From Photobacterium profundum (GTDB taxonomy: Bacteria > Pseudomonadota > Gammaproteobacteria > Enterobacterales > Vibrionaceae), in the NCBI RefSeq assembly GCF_003026285.1, contig NZ_PYOD01000009.1, positions 62,001-126,000 of the forward strand: 64,000 bases of DNA, in the 5' to 3' direction. Below, in pieces: positions 49,607-57,868 of the stretch. The notes under the pieces were generated by a model, which saw only the letters and a list, made by a program, of their open reading frames with translations, did not search any database and had not been told where the DNA came from. Positions within the stretch are counted from its first letter, which is position 1. The number at the start of each line of letters is the position of its first letter. A program made the position numbers and the translations under genes.

Positions 49607-50473
49607 ATGTGGCAGGCCATTTCTCACCAACTATCAGATGTACTGGGTAAACCGTTTAAAATCAGCGAACGAGAGGCTCTCGAAGGTGGAGATGTCAATC
49701 AATGTTATTGCGTCGGTGATGGTGATGAGCGCTTTTTTATCAAACTGAATGATAAAGAACAGCTTGCCATGTTTAAAAGTGAAGCCGAAAGTTTACGCAT
49801 TCTAAACGAGGCTAATTGTGTTCAAGTACCTCAACTATTACACCTTGGCACATGCCGTGAAAAGTCGTTCTTAGTTCTAAATTACTTACCAACCAAAACC
49901 ATCGACAACGAATCTGCCTTCAAACTTGGTCAGCAGCTTGCTGAATTACACCAATGGGGAGAGCAAGCAGAATACGGTTTTGATTTTGATAATTATGTGG
50001 GTATTACTCCGCAGCCTAATAAATGGCGTCGTCGTTGGTGTCGATTCTTTGCCGAGCAACGCATAGCATGGCAACTTCAACTGTGTGAAGAAAAGGGAAT
50101 TAAATTTGGGAATATCGATACCATTACGGGTAATGTTATTTCGTTATTGATGCACCACCAGCCAACCCCCTCTTTGCTTCATGGCGATTTATGGCATGGT
50201 AATACAGCACTGACGGTCACAGGGCCTATCATTTTTGACCCCGCTACATACTGGGGAGATAGAGAGTGTGATATCGCAATGACAGAGCTCTTTGGTGGTT
50301 TCCCTGCCAGTTTCTATGAAGGGTATCAATCTGTTTTCCCATTAGATGATGGATATCAAGAACGCCGTGACCTTTATAATTTATACCATATCTTAAATCA
50401 CTGTAATCTATTCGGCGGTGAGTACTTAGCCCAAGCAGAGCATATTATAGAAAAGCTAAAACTCGATAAATAG
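49607..50473 (+). CDS. yniA: Fructosamine-kinase family protein (YniA-like)
   Basis: This 288-residue protein has the fructosamine/ketosamine-3-kinase fold: EGGDVNQCYCVGDGDERFFIK near the N-terminus, the catalytic HGDLWHGNT (Brenner-type HGD) and metal motif IIFDPATYWGDRECDIAM. Such enzymes phosphorylate sugar adducts on amines; the bacterial substrate is uncertain. ATG 49607 has GGAGG six bases upstream. hxpB (yniC) follows after 210 bases and a terminator, recalling the E. coli yniA-yniB-yniC neighbourhood. Confidence 0.88.
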   Translation: MWQAISHQLSDVLGKPFKISEREALEGGDVNQCYCVGDGDERFFIKLNDKEQLAMFKSEAESLRILNEANCVQVPQLLHLGTCREKSFLVLNYLPTKTIDNESAFKLGQQLAELHQWGEQAEYGFDFDNYVGITPQPNKWRRRWCRFFAEQRIAWQLQLCEEKGIKFGNIDTITGNVISLLMHHQPTPSLLHGDLWHGNTALTVTGPIIFDPATYWGDRECDIAMTELFGGFPASFYEGYQSVFPLDDGYQERRDLYNLYHILNHCNLFGGEYLAQAEHIIEKLKLDK

Positions 50474-50540
50474 TGTATCTGACCATATGCAGTGCTAAAG
50501 CGCGTATCATGATAAATGTCACAATAAAGCAGAATCGAAA

Positions 50541-50574
50541 ACATTAGCCCGATAAACGAGCTAATGTTTTTTTT
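50541..50574 (+). terminator. Terminator after yniA
   Basis: ACATTAGC / GCTAATGT (50541-50548, 50560-50567) followed by seven T. Confidence 0.88.
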
Positions 50575-50683
50575 GCGCAAAATACAGTAATCTCAACAGT
50601 CGTTATGTGTAATGCCCATCTTGATAAGTAGATCATCAAGTATTTATCAAGATTGTTATAAACCTTATAGGTATGAAAAAGTC

Positions 50684-51337
50684 ATGTTAAAAGCAGCAGT
50701 ATTTGATATGGATGGACTACTCGTCGATTCAGAACCGTTTTGGCAACAAGCGCAAGTCGAAATATTCTCATCTATCGGCGTTACCATTGAACAAAAAGAT
50801 ACATTGCAAACGATGGGTTTACGCATTGATCAAGTCGTCGATTTTTGGTTCAAAAAACAACCATGGCAAGGTCCTAATTGTGCAGAAATAACCGCTTTAA
50901 TCGTTTCTCGCGTTCAAGATTTAGTAAAAGAACATAAGCCAGTGCTACCCGGTGTATTTGAAGCCATTGCAACCTGTAAAGCAATGGGACTAAAGGTTGC
51001 CCTAGCCTCTTCATCACCATTAGGTTTAATTGAAGCGACGTTAGAAGCATTAGAGCTAGAAAATGAATTTGAAGCTGTGTTATCTGCTGAACATCTTCGT
51101 TATGGTAAACCCCACCCAGAAGTGTACATCAACGCTGCAGATGCATTGGGCGTAGAGCCACAAGCATGCGTCGCCTTTGAAGATTCAGTCAATGGTTTAC
51201 TGTCAGCCAAAGCGGCACAAATGAAAGGGATAGCGGTACCTGAAGCGGAATATGCCAATGATGCTCGCTGGGCGATTGCAGATAGAAAACTTTCATCGCT
51301 TCACGAAGTAAATCAGCAATTATTAAGTAGTCTATAA
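50684..51337 (+). CDS. hxpB: Hexitol phosphatase HxpB (YniC-type HAD phosphatase)
   Basis: This 217-residue HAD enzyme opens MLKAAVFDMDGLLVDSEPFW (motif I DxDG, cap-type 1), with ALASSSPLGLI (motif II), the Lys of GKPHPEVY (motif III) and CVAFEDSVNGL (motif IV). E. coli HxpB dephosphorylates hexitol and 2-deoxyglucose 6-phosphates. The frame is open to 50612, but Met at 50684 begins at the motif and matches the family. It follows yniA on the same strand. Confidence 0.88.
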   Translation: MLKAAVFDMDGLLVDSEPFWQQAQVEIFSSIGVTIEQKDTLQTMGLRIDQVVDFWFKKQPWQGPNCAEITALIVSRVQDLVKEHKPVLPGVFEAIATCKAMGLKVALASSSPLGLIEATLEALELENEFEAVLSAEHLRYGKPHPEVYINAADALGVEPQACVAFEDSVNGLLSAKAAQMKGIAVPEAEYANDARWAIADRKLSSLHEVNQQLLSSL

Positions 51338-51711
51338 ACAAAAAACAATTCAATTGTTGGTGTTACAAAGGGCTAAACCGAGTTTCATCAACAATTCTTA
51401 CTGTTCAATTATATAAATGTTTCATTTTTGGCGTTTTATAAAATAACTTAAAAGTTATAAATCACTTCATATCCATCAAAAAAAGACAATACTGAGAACC
51501 TTCACTTAATAATTATTCAGTTCTTCTTATCAATTCAAAGTTTGTAGTTAATTTTCAGCAAAAACCAATGCTAAACGCTAGGATTTAGTTATACCAGTAA
51601 ATCACCTGACACATTTATTAAGAATGATTCTTACGTCAGGAGCATCAAGTGGTGACGCTGGTTCTGTGAATTTTTGTATCTGTAGAGATGCATCATACCA
51701 AGGAGTATCAA
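51338..51711. other. Intergenic region with nested inverted repeat
   Basis: About 370 AT-rich bases. At 51619-51633 is a perfect 7-1-7 palindrome TAAGAATGATTCTTA, itself enclosed by CCTGAC (51605-51610) and GTCAGG (51635-51640). The 7-1-7 layout agrees with 10 of 14 positions of a Fur-type box (by eye). AAGGAG precedes the next gene. Confidence 0.5.
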
Positions 51712-51915
51712 ATGACGAATTATTCAGAGCAGAGTGTCTCTTGCCCGCATTGTGGACATATTATCAAGATAACTCTTGATACGAGTGGTGGTAGCCAAGA
51801 ATTCTACGATGACTGCCCGTCGTGCTGTCATGCGGTGCATTTAAACATGCAAATTGATGAAGTTCATAAAACCATCAATTTATTTATTGATGCTGATGAT
51901 GAACAAATTTTTTAG
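51712..51915 (+). CDS. CPXCG-motif cysteine-rich small protein
   Basis: This 67-residue protein has two Cys pairs, SCPHCGH at about 10-16 and DCPSCCH at about 33-39, a probable zinc ribbon, and an acidic C-terminus (DADDEQIF). It belongs to a conserved gamma-proteobacterial small-protein family of unknown function. ATG 51712 has AAGGAG seven bases upstream; the in-frame ATG at 51688 lacks one. It is convergent with ribE. Confidence 0.85.
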   Translation: MTNYSEQSVSCPHCGHIIKITLDTSGGSQEFYDDCPSCCHAVHLNMQIDEVHKTINLFIDADDEQIF

Positions 51916-51940
51916 TCTTCGTCATAGACAAAAGTGAGTC

Positions 51941-51984
51941 TAAGCCTATATGAGAATTCAATATATAACCACTCAATAGGCTTA
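51941..51984. terminator. Hairpin between CPXCG gene and ribE
   Basis: TAAGCCTAT (51941-51949) pairs with ATAGGCTTA (51976-51984) with inner TGAG/CTCA pairing, between convergent genes; no clear T-run. Confidence 0.45.
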
Positions 51985-52001
51985 ACTTAATAATAAATTT
52001 A

Positions 52002-52622
52002 TTACTGTGTGTTACTCGATTGATTCATAAGTACTCGCTCGACGGTGTCAACAATCGCTTGAGTTTGTGGATCAATTTCAATGTTAACTACATCACCTAT
52101 TTTACGGATACCAAAAAGTGTTCTTTCCAGTGTTTCAGGGATCAGATGCACGCAGAATAGATTGTCCTTAACCTCACCGATAGTTAATGAACAACCATCA
52201 ATACCAATATACCCTTTTGTTAATACATACTTCATCGACGACATTGGCATCGTAAACCAGATTGTACAATTGTTAGCGGTAGTAATAACATCAGAAATGG
52301 TCGAACATAGATTGATGTGGCCCGACATAGAATGCCCGCCAATTTCATCACCAAATTTTGCTGCACGTTCAATATTGACGTTATCGCCTTCTACTAACAA
52401 GCCGAGATTAGTCACTTTTAAAGTTTCTTGCATTAAATCAAAAGAAACGAAGTCGCCTTCTACTTTGGTAGCCGTTAAACAACAACCGTTATGTGCAACG
52501 GATGCACCAAGCGTTAATCCTTTTCGCAGCTCTTGCGGCATTTCTAACACATGTGTCTGAAAATTTTCTTTTTTTAATATTTTAACAACACGTACCGTAC
52601 CTTGAACAATTCCTGTAAACAT
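52002..52622 (-). CDS. ribE: Riboflavin synthase alpha subunit
   Basis: This 206-residue protein has two lumazine-binding repeats, the first opening [15 protein letters not shown] and the second from about residue 98 ([11 protein letters not shown]). It dismutates two 6,7-dimethyl-8-ribityllumazines to riboflavin plus pyrimidinedione. Length is family-typical. In Vibrio species ribE is commonly next to norM; here a two-component module separates them. No FMN riboswitch was recognised upstream. Confidence 0.93.
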   Translation of the reverse strand: MFTGIVQGTVRVVKILKKENFQTHVLEMPQELRKGLTLGASVAHNGCCLTATKVEGDFVSFDLMQETLKVTNLGLLVEGDNVNIERAAKFGDEIGGHSMSGHINLCSTISDVITTANNCTIWFTMPMSSMKYVLTKGYIGIDGCSLTIGEVKDNLFCVHLIPETLERTLFGIRKIGDVVNIEIDPQTQAIVDTVERVLMNQSSNTQ

Positions 52623-52780
52623 CTGTATCCCCGACTATTATTTTAATATCAGTTGGTTAGTCATCGCATTATATATCCAAACGCACAAAAATGTAGGATT
52701 CAAAACCATTCGACTCCCACCATTTCTGTTTGCACCTTTGCTATATACACCGCTTCTATATATAGAGGTTGCACCGAAGC

Positions 52781-54217
52781 TTATTTAGATTGTGGACGAT
52801 GATATAGTGGCAATCGTATCTCAGCGCAAAGGCCACCTTCACTGCGATTTCGTAAAATTAACGAGCCGCCATGGGTTTGAATAATCGAGCGGCTAATAGA
52901 TAAGCCCAATCCCACACTTGATGAACTAGTATCTCTGGCTTTCTCTAATCGTACAAAAGGTTTAAAAACGTCCTCTAATGCACTTTCATCAATACCTGTA
53001 CCACGATCGCAAACCTGGACAACAGTGTGCTGTTCATCATTAAAGCAGTTTAATTCAATCAGAGATGTATTCTCAGACTGCTGTCCATAACACAAACTAT
53101 TGTTCAGTAAATTTTCAATCACTCGCCTAAAGGCAATAGGCGACAATCGACATATAATTTTATTAGCAGCAATAAAGTGTATGATATCGCCTCGGTCTTG
53201 ATAATCATCGGTAATTGTTTGCAATAAACTGGTTAGCTCAACGGTTTGACTTGGCTCTTGTTGGGCATCGTCTCGCGCAAAGTTCATTGTCGCTTCAATC
53301 ATCGACTCCATATTAGTCAGTGTCTTTAATAATTGTTTTTGATCCTCATTGTGCTCAATAAATTCTAGTCGTAAGCGCATGCTGGTAATGGGGGTACGTA
53401 AATCGTGAGAAATAGCAGCAAGCATCTTTGTTCTATCATCAACAAACTGCGATAGTTGTGTTTGCATCTGATTAAATGCCTTAATTGTCGGTAAGATCTC
53501 TTCTGGCCCTGAAAGTTCAAGCGGGGTAAAGTCTCGTTCTTGCCCCAATTTTTGGGCGGCAACAGCCAGCTTTTTAACCGGAAGTAACGATCGTTTAACC
53601 ACCCAATACATCGCAATCATCGTAAATAATGCCACTAAAATTAACCCAGTAATTGCGGACCAAGACCAGCGTAATGCCTGCTGATCAATCGCAGAACTAA
53701 AATTTAGCCAATAATTATTGGATAACTTTACCGAGCCAATCAGCTGCGTTTTATATTCAACCGCCGATTGTTGCATCATAGGCATGTGTTTCATCGACAT
53801 ATGCATATGCCGCATCATCTTGGTCATGCCTGCTCGTTGTTCGTTATGATGTTGCGAGGTAACAGATTGGATCTTCACTTGATGAGGAAGGGGCTCAGAG
53901 AAAGACTGTGTCAATTGTGAAGATAAATCTGCTCGTTGGTTTCCAGTCACAACCGCAGTCCTATCAAGCGACAAAGTTAAACCTGAGCTTTGACTGGCTG
54001 CCAATATTTCATCATGCAGCCCTACAGGCGTGCGATCAATCACATTAACCAAGGCTGCAACACGTTCTAAGGTACTATTACTTGTGGTTAAATTAAGCAT
54101 CTGAACGCGTTCGTTCGTAAAAATTTGAAGGGCAATCAATAACTCAAATACCAAACCGAGTACCATAATGATACAAATTTTACCAATAAGGCTAGAAGGT
54201 AAAATACGTTTAATCAT
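52781..54217 (-). CDS. Sensor histidine kinase with Met/His-rich periplasmic patch
   Basis: This 478-residue kinase has TM1 at about 10-33, a periplasmic domain 34-184, TM2 at about 185-207, HAMP 208-260, a dimerisation domain with phospho-His271 (AAISHDLRTPITS) and an HATPase_c domain with ENLLNNSL (N box), CDRGTGI (G1) and VGLGLSI (G2). Residues 131-148 hold nine Met and three His in 18 positions (MTKMMRHMHMSMKHMPMM), the type of patch that binds Cu(I) or Ag(I). It overlaps the response-regulator gene by 8 bases. With the Met-rich secreted protein encoded divergently, metal sensing is likely but unproven. Confidence 0.9.
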   Translation of the reverse strand: MIKRILPSSLIGKICIIMVLGLVFELLIALQIFTNERVQMLNLTTSNSTLERVAALVNVIDRTPVGLHDEILAASQSSGLTLSLDRTAVVTGNQRADLSSQLTQSFSEPLPHQVKIQSVTSQHHNEQRAGMTKMMRHMHMSMKHMPMMQQSAVEYKTQLIGSVKLSNNYWLNFSSAIDQQALRWSWSAITGLILVALFTMIAMYWVVKRSLLPVKKLAVAAQKLGQERDFTPLELSGPEEILPTIKAFNQMQTQLSQFVDDRTKMLAAISHDLRTPITSMRLRLEFIEHNEDQKQLLKTLTNMESMIEATMNFARDDAQQEPSQTVELTSLLQTITDDYQDRGDIIHFIAANKIICRLSPIAFRRVIENLLNNSLCYGQQSENTSLIELNCFNDEQHTVVQVCDRGTGIDESALEDVFKPFVRLEKARDTSSSSVGLGLSISRSIIQTHGGSLILRNRSEGGLCAEIRLPLYHRPQSK

Positions 54218-54983
54218 GTTTTACCTCGCACACCATTTGATAACCCCCACCCCAAATAGTTTTGATTAATTCAGGCTTTTTATGATCGATTTCTAACTTC
54301 TTCCGTAACCGGCTAATAATAGTATCAATAGAGCGATCATATACATCAGTCTCTCGCCCTTTGGCCAAATCCAATAACTGTTCTCGGCTTAATACTTTTC
54401 TTGGGTGCTCAACAAATACTTTCAATAAAGTAAATTCTGCACTCGTTAATGAAACCGCAATACCATCGTTGTCTGTTAACTCACGCTGACCAATATCAAA
54501 ACACCAACGATTAAAACGATAAACATGGCTTTCTTTATCTTGCACCTCTTCAACAGAATCCGCTTTTGACTTAAGTACTGACTTACCTTCAGGAATCGCA
54601 TTAAAACGACGAATAACAGCTTTTATGCGGGCTAATAATTCGCGAGGATTAAACGGCTTAGGCAAATAATCATCCGCGCCCATTTCGAGGCCAATGATTT
54701 TATCAACCTCCTCGCCCATAGCTGTCAGCATTATGACCGGTATATTAGAATGAACACGTAATTCACGGCATAAGGTTAATCCATCTTTTCCGGGCAGCAT
54801 TAAATCCAGCACAATCAAATCAATGGTGTTGTCTCGAAGGCATTGCTCCATTTCATCCCCATCTGCGGCAACAGAAACCCGATAATTATGCTGGCTTAGA
54901 AAACGCTTTAACAAATCACGAATCTCACTATGGTCATCAACGATTAATAGATGAGGTAGTAAAGGTAAAGCGGAACTGTCCAT
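54210..54983 (-). CDS. OmpR-family response regulator
   Basis: This 257-residue regulator has a receiver domain (HLLIVDDHSEI, phospho-Asp60 in LIVLDLMLPGKDG, Lys in DDYLPKPFNPREL) and a C-terminal winged helix (ending ETDVYDRSIDTIISRLRKKLE...GGGYQMV). It is the partner of the overlapping histidine kinase. ATG 54983 is preferred; an in-frame TTG at 54995 is possible. Ten- to eleven-base-spaced direct repeats just upstream (55044-55129) look like OmpR-type sites, suggesting control of both its own operon and the divergent metal-linked genes. Confidence 0.9.
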   Translation of the reverse strand: MDSSALPLLPHLLIVDDHSEIRDLLKRFLSQHNYRVSVAADGDEMEQCLRDNTIDLIVLDLMLPGKDGLTLCRELRVHSNIPVIMLTAMGEEVDKIIGLEMGADDYLPKPFNPRELLARIKAVIRRFNAIPEGKSVLKSKADSVEEVQDKESHVYRFNRWCFDIGQRELTDNDGIAVSLTSAEFTLLKVFVEHPRKVLSREQLLDLAKGRETDVYDRSIDTIISRLRKKLEIDHKKPELIKTIWGGGYQMVCEVKHD

Positions 54984-55043
54984 GAAAACCCACAATATAA
55001 GACGAATGAATAATGACTATACGCCATTAACCTATTGAGTTCT

Positions 55044-55129
55044 TGTCAATGTATGTCAATGAGTTGAGTACAATTCAAACTGGCATAATTTGACATAAAT
55101 GAATTCGTTTCTGACAAATCTGCGACAAA
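55044..55129. promoter_or_regulatory. Phased direct repeats between divergent promoters
   Basis: TGTCAAT occurs at 55044-55050 and 55054-55060 (10-base period). GACAAA occurs at 55113-55118 and 55124-55129 (11-base period). A further TTGACAT lies near 55090. Repeats of one half-site at helical period are typical for OmpR/PhoB-family regulators. Confidence 0.55.
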
Positions 55130-55180
55130 CTTTTTTGTTTTAATAGCTAGGTCAAAACAAAAAACATTAAAGGTGATCAA

Positions 55181-55450
55181 ATGAAACGTTCAATTTTATT
55201 AGCAGCAAGTCTAGTTATTCTTCCTTCGATTGCGATGGCTAACAGCGCTCATCATGAAACAGACCAAGATGGCACTCACATGACTGGAATGCATTCTGAA
55301 ATGATGCACAACATGATGAAGAATCCCGAGCAGATGCAAGCCATGATGACCGAGATGCAATCAAACCCAGAGATGCAACAAATGATGAAGAAAATGGGGT
55401 GTCAGGGAAACATGACAACAATGATGAAAACCACCCCTGAACAACAATAA
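55181..55450 (+). CDS. Exported methionine-rich small protein
   Basis: The 89-residue precursor has a Sec signal cleaved after SIAMA (residue 20). The 69-residue mature protein holds 17 Met, five His near its start and one Cys (74). Repeats of the form NPEQMQAMM / NPEMQQMM recall both Met-rich copper-binding proteins and STI1-like NP-M repeats. It is likely a periplasmic Cu(I)/Ag(I) binder or small chaperone; metal binding is inferred. AAAGGTGAT precedes the ATG. It is followed 45 bases later by the SHOCT-domain gene and sits opposite the sensor/regulator genes. Confidence 0.8.
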   Translation: MKRSILLAASLVILPSIAMANSAHHETDQDGTHMTGMHSEMMHNMMKNPEQMQAMMTEMQSNPEMQQMMKKMGCQGNMTTMMKTTPEQQ

Positions 55451-55495
55451 CGCTGTCATTGAGTTCATTAATACATATTTACCCCAGGAGATACT

Positions 55496-55702
55496 ATGCA
55501 TACTATGCACACGATGACTATGATGCCATTTTCAATGATTTTCATGTGGATTCTTATGATTGCCTTTGTATACCTAATAATAAAGGCTATCAAGCAAGAT
55601 AATAAATCGCCCTCTAGCTCTGCGATTGAAGTTGCAAAATGCCGCTTTGCTAACGGCGAAATTACGCGGGAAGAGCTAAAGGAAATAAAAAAAGAGCTGT
55701 AA
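55496..55702 (+). CDS. Membrane-anchored SHOCT-domain peptide
   Basis: This 68-residue protein has a Met/His-rich leader (MHTMHTMTMM), one transmembrane helix (about 14-30, IFMWILMIAFVYLIIKAI) and a C-terminal SHOCT motif (AKCRFANGEITREELKEIKKEL), a short helical-hairpin module often found at the end of small membrane proteins. CAGGAGAT precedes the ATG. It is probably co-transcribed with the Met-rich protein and may act with it at the inner membrane. Function unknown. Confidence 0.82.
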   Translation: MHTMHTMTMMPFSMIFMWILMIAFVYLIIKAIKQDNKSPSSSAIEVAKCRFANGEITREELKEIKKEL

Positions 55703-56025
55703 ATGATGATATTCACAGATGTCCTACCATCATGATGTAGGGCATCTAAAGCAACAGTAAATCGTTATCCCCTTACCAGCAGTATCATAGACTTCCCCAT
55801 CATAGTTGCCATCAATACGCATCATCGTCATTCCCCCCAAAAAAACAAAAAACACACCGCATAAACTATTCGTAAAATATGCTAATGTATTGGCATATTA
55901 AACAACGTTGCTGAATTGTCGTCATTCACTAGCAATATTGATTGTCTCTTCTTATTGAATCGCTATAATCACCGCGCTTAACACTATACCTTTATTCTTT
56001 ACTTCTGCTTTTAGGAGCATGCTCT
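55703..56025. other. Intergenic region before norM with hairpin and possible short ORF
   Basis: About 320 bases. AGATGTCCTAC (55717-55727) and GTAGGGCATCT (55737-55747) form an 11-position stem with one mismatch, a likely transcript end for the SHOCT gene, though without a T-run. On the minus strand, ATG 55831 with GGGGGGA before it opens a 33-codon frame to 55730. The rest is AT-rich norM upstream sequence. Confidence 0.45.
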
Positions 56026-57396
56026 GTGCATAATTACAGGCGTGAAACACGTCAACTTCTTACTCTAGCAATACCTGTTCTTATTGCATCTGTTGCCCAA
56101 ACATCAATGGGATTCGTTGATACCGTTATGGCTGGTGGTGTCAGTGCTACCGATATGGCTGCCGTTTCTGTTGCTTCTAGTATCTGGTTACCTGCCATTC
56201 TTTTTGGTGTAGGGTTATTAATTGCCCTTGTACCAATCGTGGCGCAACTTAATGGTTCAGGCAAAAAAGATAAAATTCCTTTTGAAGTACAACATGGTTT
56301 TCTTCTTGCCTTGATCATGTCCATTCCCATTATGGCCATTTTATATAATGCCGGTATATTGATTGACTACATGGATGTCGAACCTATTTTGGCTGAAAAA
56401 ACCATTGGTTATTTACATGCTGTTGTATATGCCGTGCCCGCTTTTCTACTATTCCAAACCCTAAGAAGTTTTGCAGAAGGGTTATCTTTAACTGTGCCCG
56501 GCATGGTTATCGGTTTTATAGGTCTAATGGCTAATATTCCGCTTAACTGGATTTTTGTTTATGGAAAATTCGGTTTCCCTGAAATGGGCGGTGTCGGTTG
56601 TGGGGTGGCTACAGCCATTGTTTATTGGTTAATGTTCTTCTCTATGTTGGTTTATGTATTAGTAAACAAGCGCCTTAAACGTGCTGGATTGTTTGAAATT
56701 TGGTACAAACCACAGCCTAAAGCAGTACTTCGATTGTTCAAGCTTGGTTTCCCTGTTGCCGCTTCAATGTTTTTTGAAGTGTCATTATTTGCGGTAATTG
56801 CTTTAATGATTTCACCATTGGGCTCAATTATTGTTGCCTCACACCAAGTCGCGATTAACTTTTCGTCGTTGATCTTCATGTTACCCATGAGTTTAGGTGT
56901 TGCATTAAGTATTCGTGTTGGTCACATGCTTGGTGAACAAGACTTAGTTGGCGCTAAAATAGCAAGCCATTGTGGTCTTATTGTTGGGTTAATTATGTCG
57001 TTAATGACCGCTATTTTAACCATTATTTACCGTGAAGAGATTGCTCTTCTCTACACCGATAATACCGATGTTATTGTACTTGCTGGCCAGCTTTTATTCT
57101 TAGCTGCTGTTTACCAATGTAGCGATGCGATTCAAGTTGTCGCTGCAGGAGCCTTACGTGGCTATAAAGATATGCGAGCAATCTTTATTCGTACATTCAT
57201 CGCGTACTGGATACTAGGTTTACCTGTTGGTTATATTCTGGGTATGACAGACTGGATTGTAGAGCCGATGGGTCCGCATGGTTTCTGGATTGGTAATATT
57301 GTTGGTTTATCCGCTGCGGCGATTATGCTTGCCATGCGCCTACGTTGGATTCAGCGCCAAAGCGATGAATTCCAAATAGCAATGTCACTTAAATAA
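56026..57396 (+). CDS. norM: MATE-family multidrug efflux pump NorM
   Basis: This 456-residue, 12-helix transporter exports cationic drugs and dyes, norfloxacin among them, in exchange for Na+ or H+. The opening after the GTG start (HNYRRETRQLLTLAIPVLIASVAQTSMGFVDTVMAG) and SATDMAAVSVASSIWLP follow Vibrio NorM closely. AGGAGC lies about nine bases before GTG. A strong terminator follows. The usual Vibrio neighbour ribE is displaced by the two-component module. Confidence 0.93.
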   Translation: MHNYRRETRQLLTLAIPVLIASVAQTSMGFVDTVMAGGVSATDMAAVSVASSIWLPAILFGVGLLIALVPIVAQLNGSGKKDKIPFEVQHGFLLALIMSIPIMAILYNAGILIDYMDVEPILAEKTIGYLHAVVYAVPAFLLFQTLRSFAEGLSLTVPGMVIGFIGLMANIPLNWIFVYGKFGFPEMGGVGCGVATAIVYWLMFFSMLVYVLVNKRLKRAGLFEIWYKPQPKAVLRLFKLGFPVAASMFFEVSLFAVIALMISPLGSIIVASHQVAINFSSLIFMLPMSLGVALSIRVGHMLGEQDLVGAKIASHCGLIVGLIMSLMTAILTIIYREEIALLYTDNTDVIVLAGQLLFLAAVYQCSDAIQVVAAGALRGYKDMRAIFIRTFIAYWILGLPVGYILGMTDWIVEPMGPHGFWIGNIVGLSAAAIMLAMRLRWIQRQSDEFQIAMSLK

Positions 57397-57418
57397 ACGT
57401 CAAGATAGATAACAAATA

Positions 57419-57468
57419 AACCGCATATATTATCAGCTACAAAGTAGCTTCTGTATGCGGTTCTTTTT
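57419..57468 (+). terminator. Terminator after norM
   Basis: AACCGCATA / TATGCGGTT (57419-57427, 57454-57462) with inner AGCTAC/GTAGCT and trailing CTTTTT. Confidence 0.85.
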
Positions 57469-57868
57469 ACCCTTTCAGTAAGAATATAAATGAGCTGGTG
57501 ATTCAAAAAAAATGTTACCTTTGCTTTGCTATTCAGTGAATAAATGAAATCACTCGCACATATTAATATTGACAATATTCAATCTTGTAAATAAACCTAC
57601 CTTTATTTCCAGCCTAAACAACCAAAAATTTCAAAACATAATATATTAAGCAAAACATTTAGAGTTAATCACCAATAGGGTGCGAACTTTCAGTTTAAAA
57701 TGAAATTTCACCTCGGTGGTTCAAGTGCAAACAAGGTTATATATTGCAATAGCTATGCATTTGATAAAGAACGAAACTGAAGTCAACCCTAAGCAATAAA
57801 CACTAATCGTTCATCGTGAATAGCACAATGAAACAAACAACATAAATGTTTATTAAAGGGATACTAAT
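57469..57868. other. Upstream region of GH19 chitinase
   Basis: About 400 AT-rich bases with no gene; AAAGGGAT precedes the chitinase ATG. Presumed promoter region; no operator recognised. Confidence 0.4.

Noticed and set aside
52623..52780. FMN riboswitch upstream of ribE
   Set aside because: None of the conserved FMN-element segments are visible and the gap is only about 160 bases.
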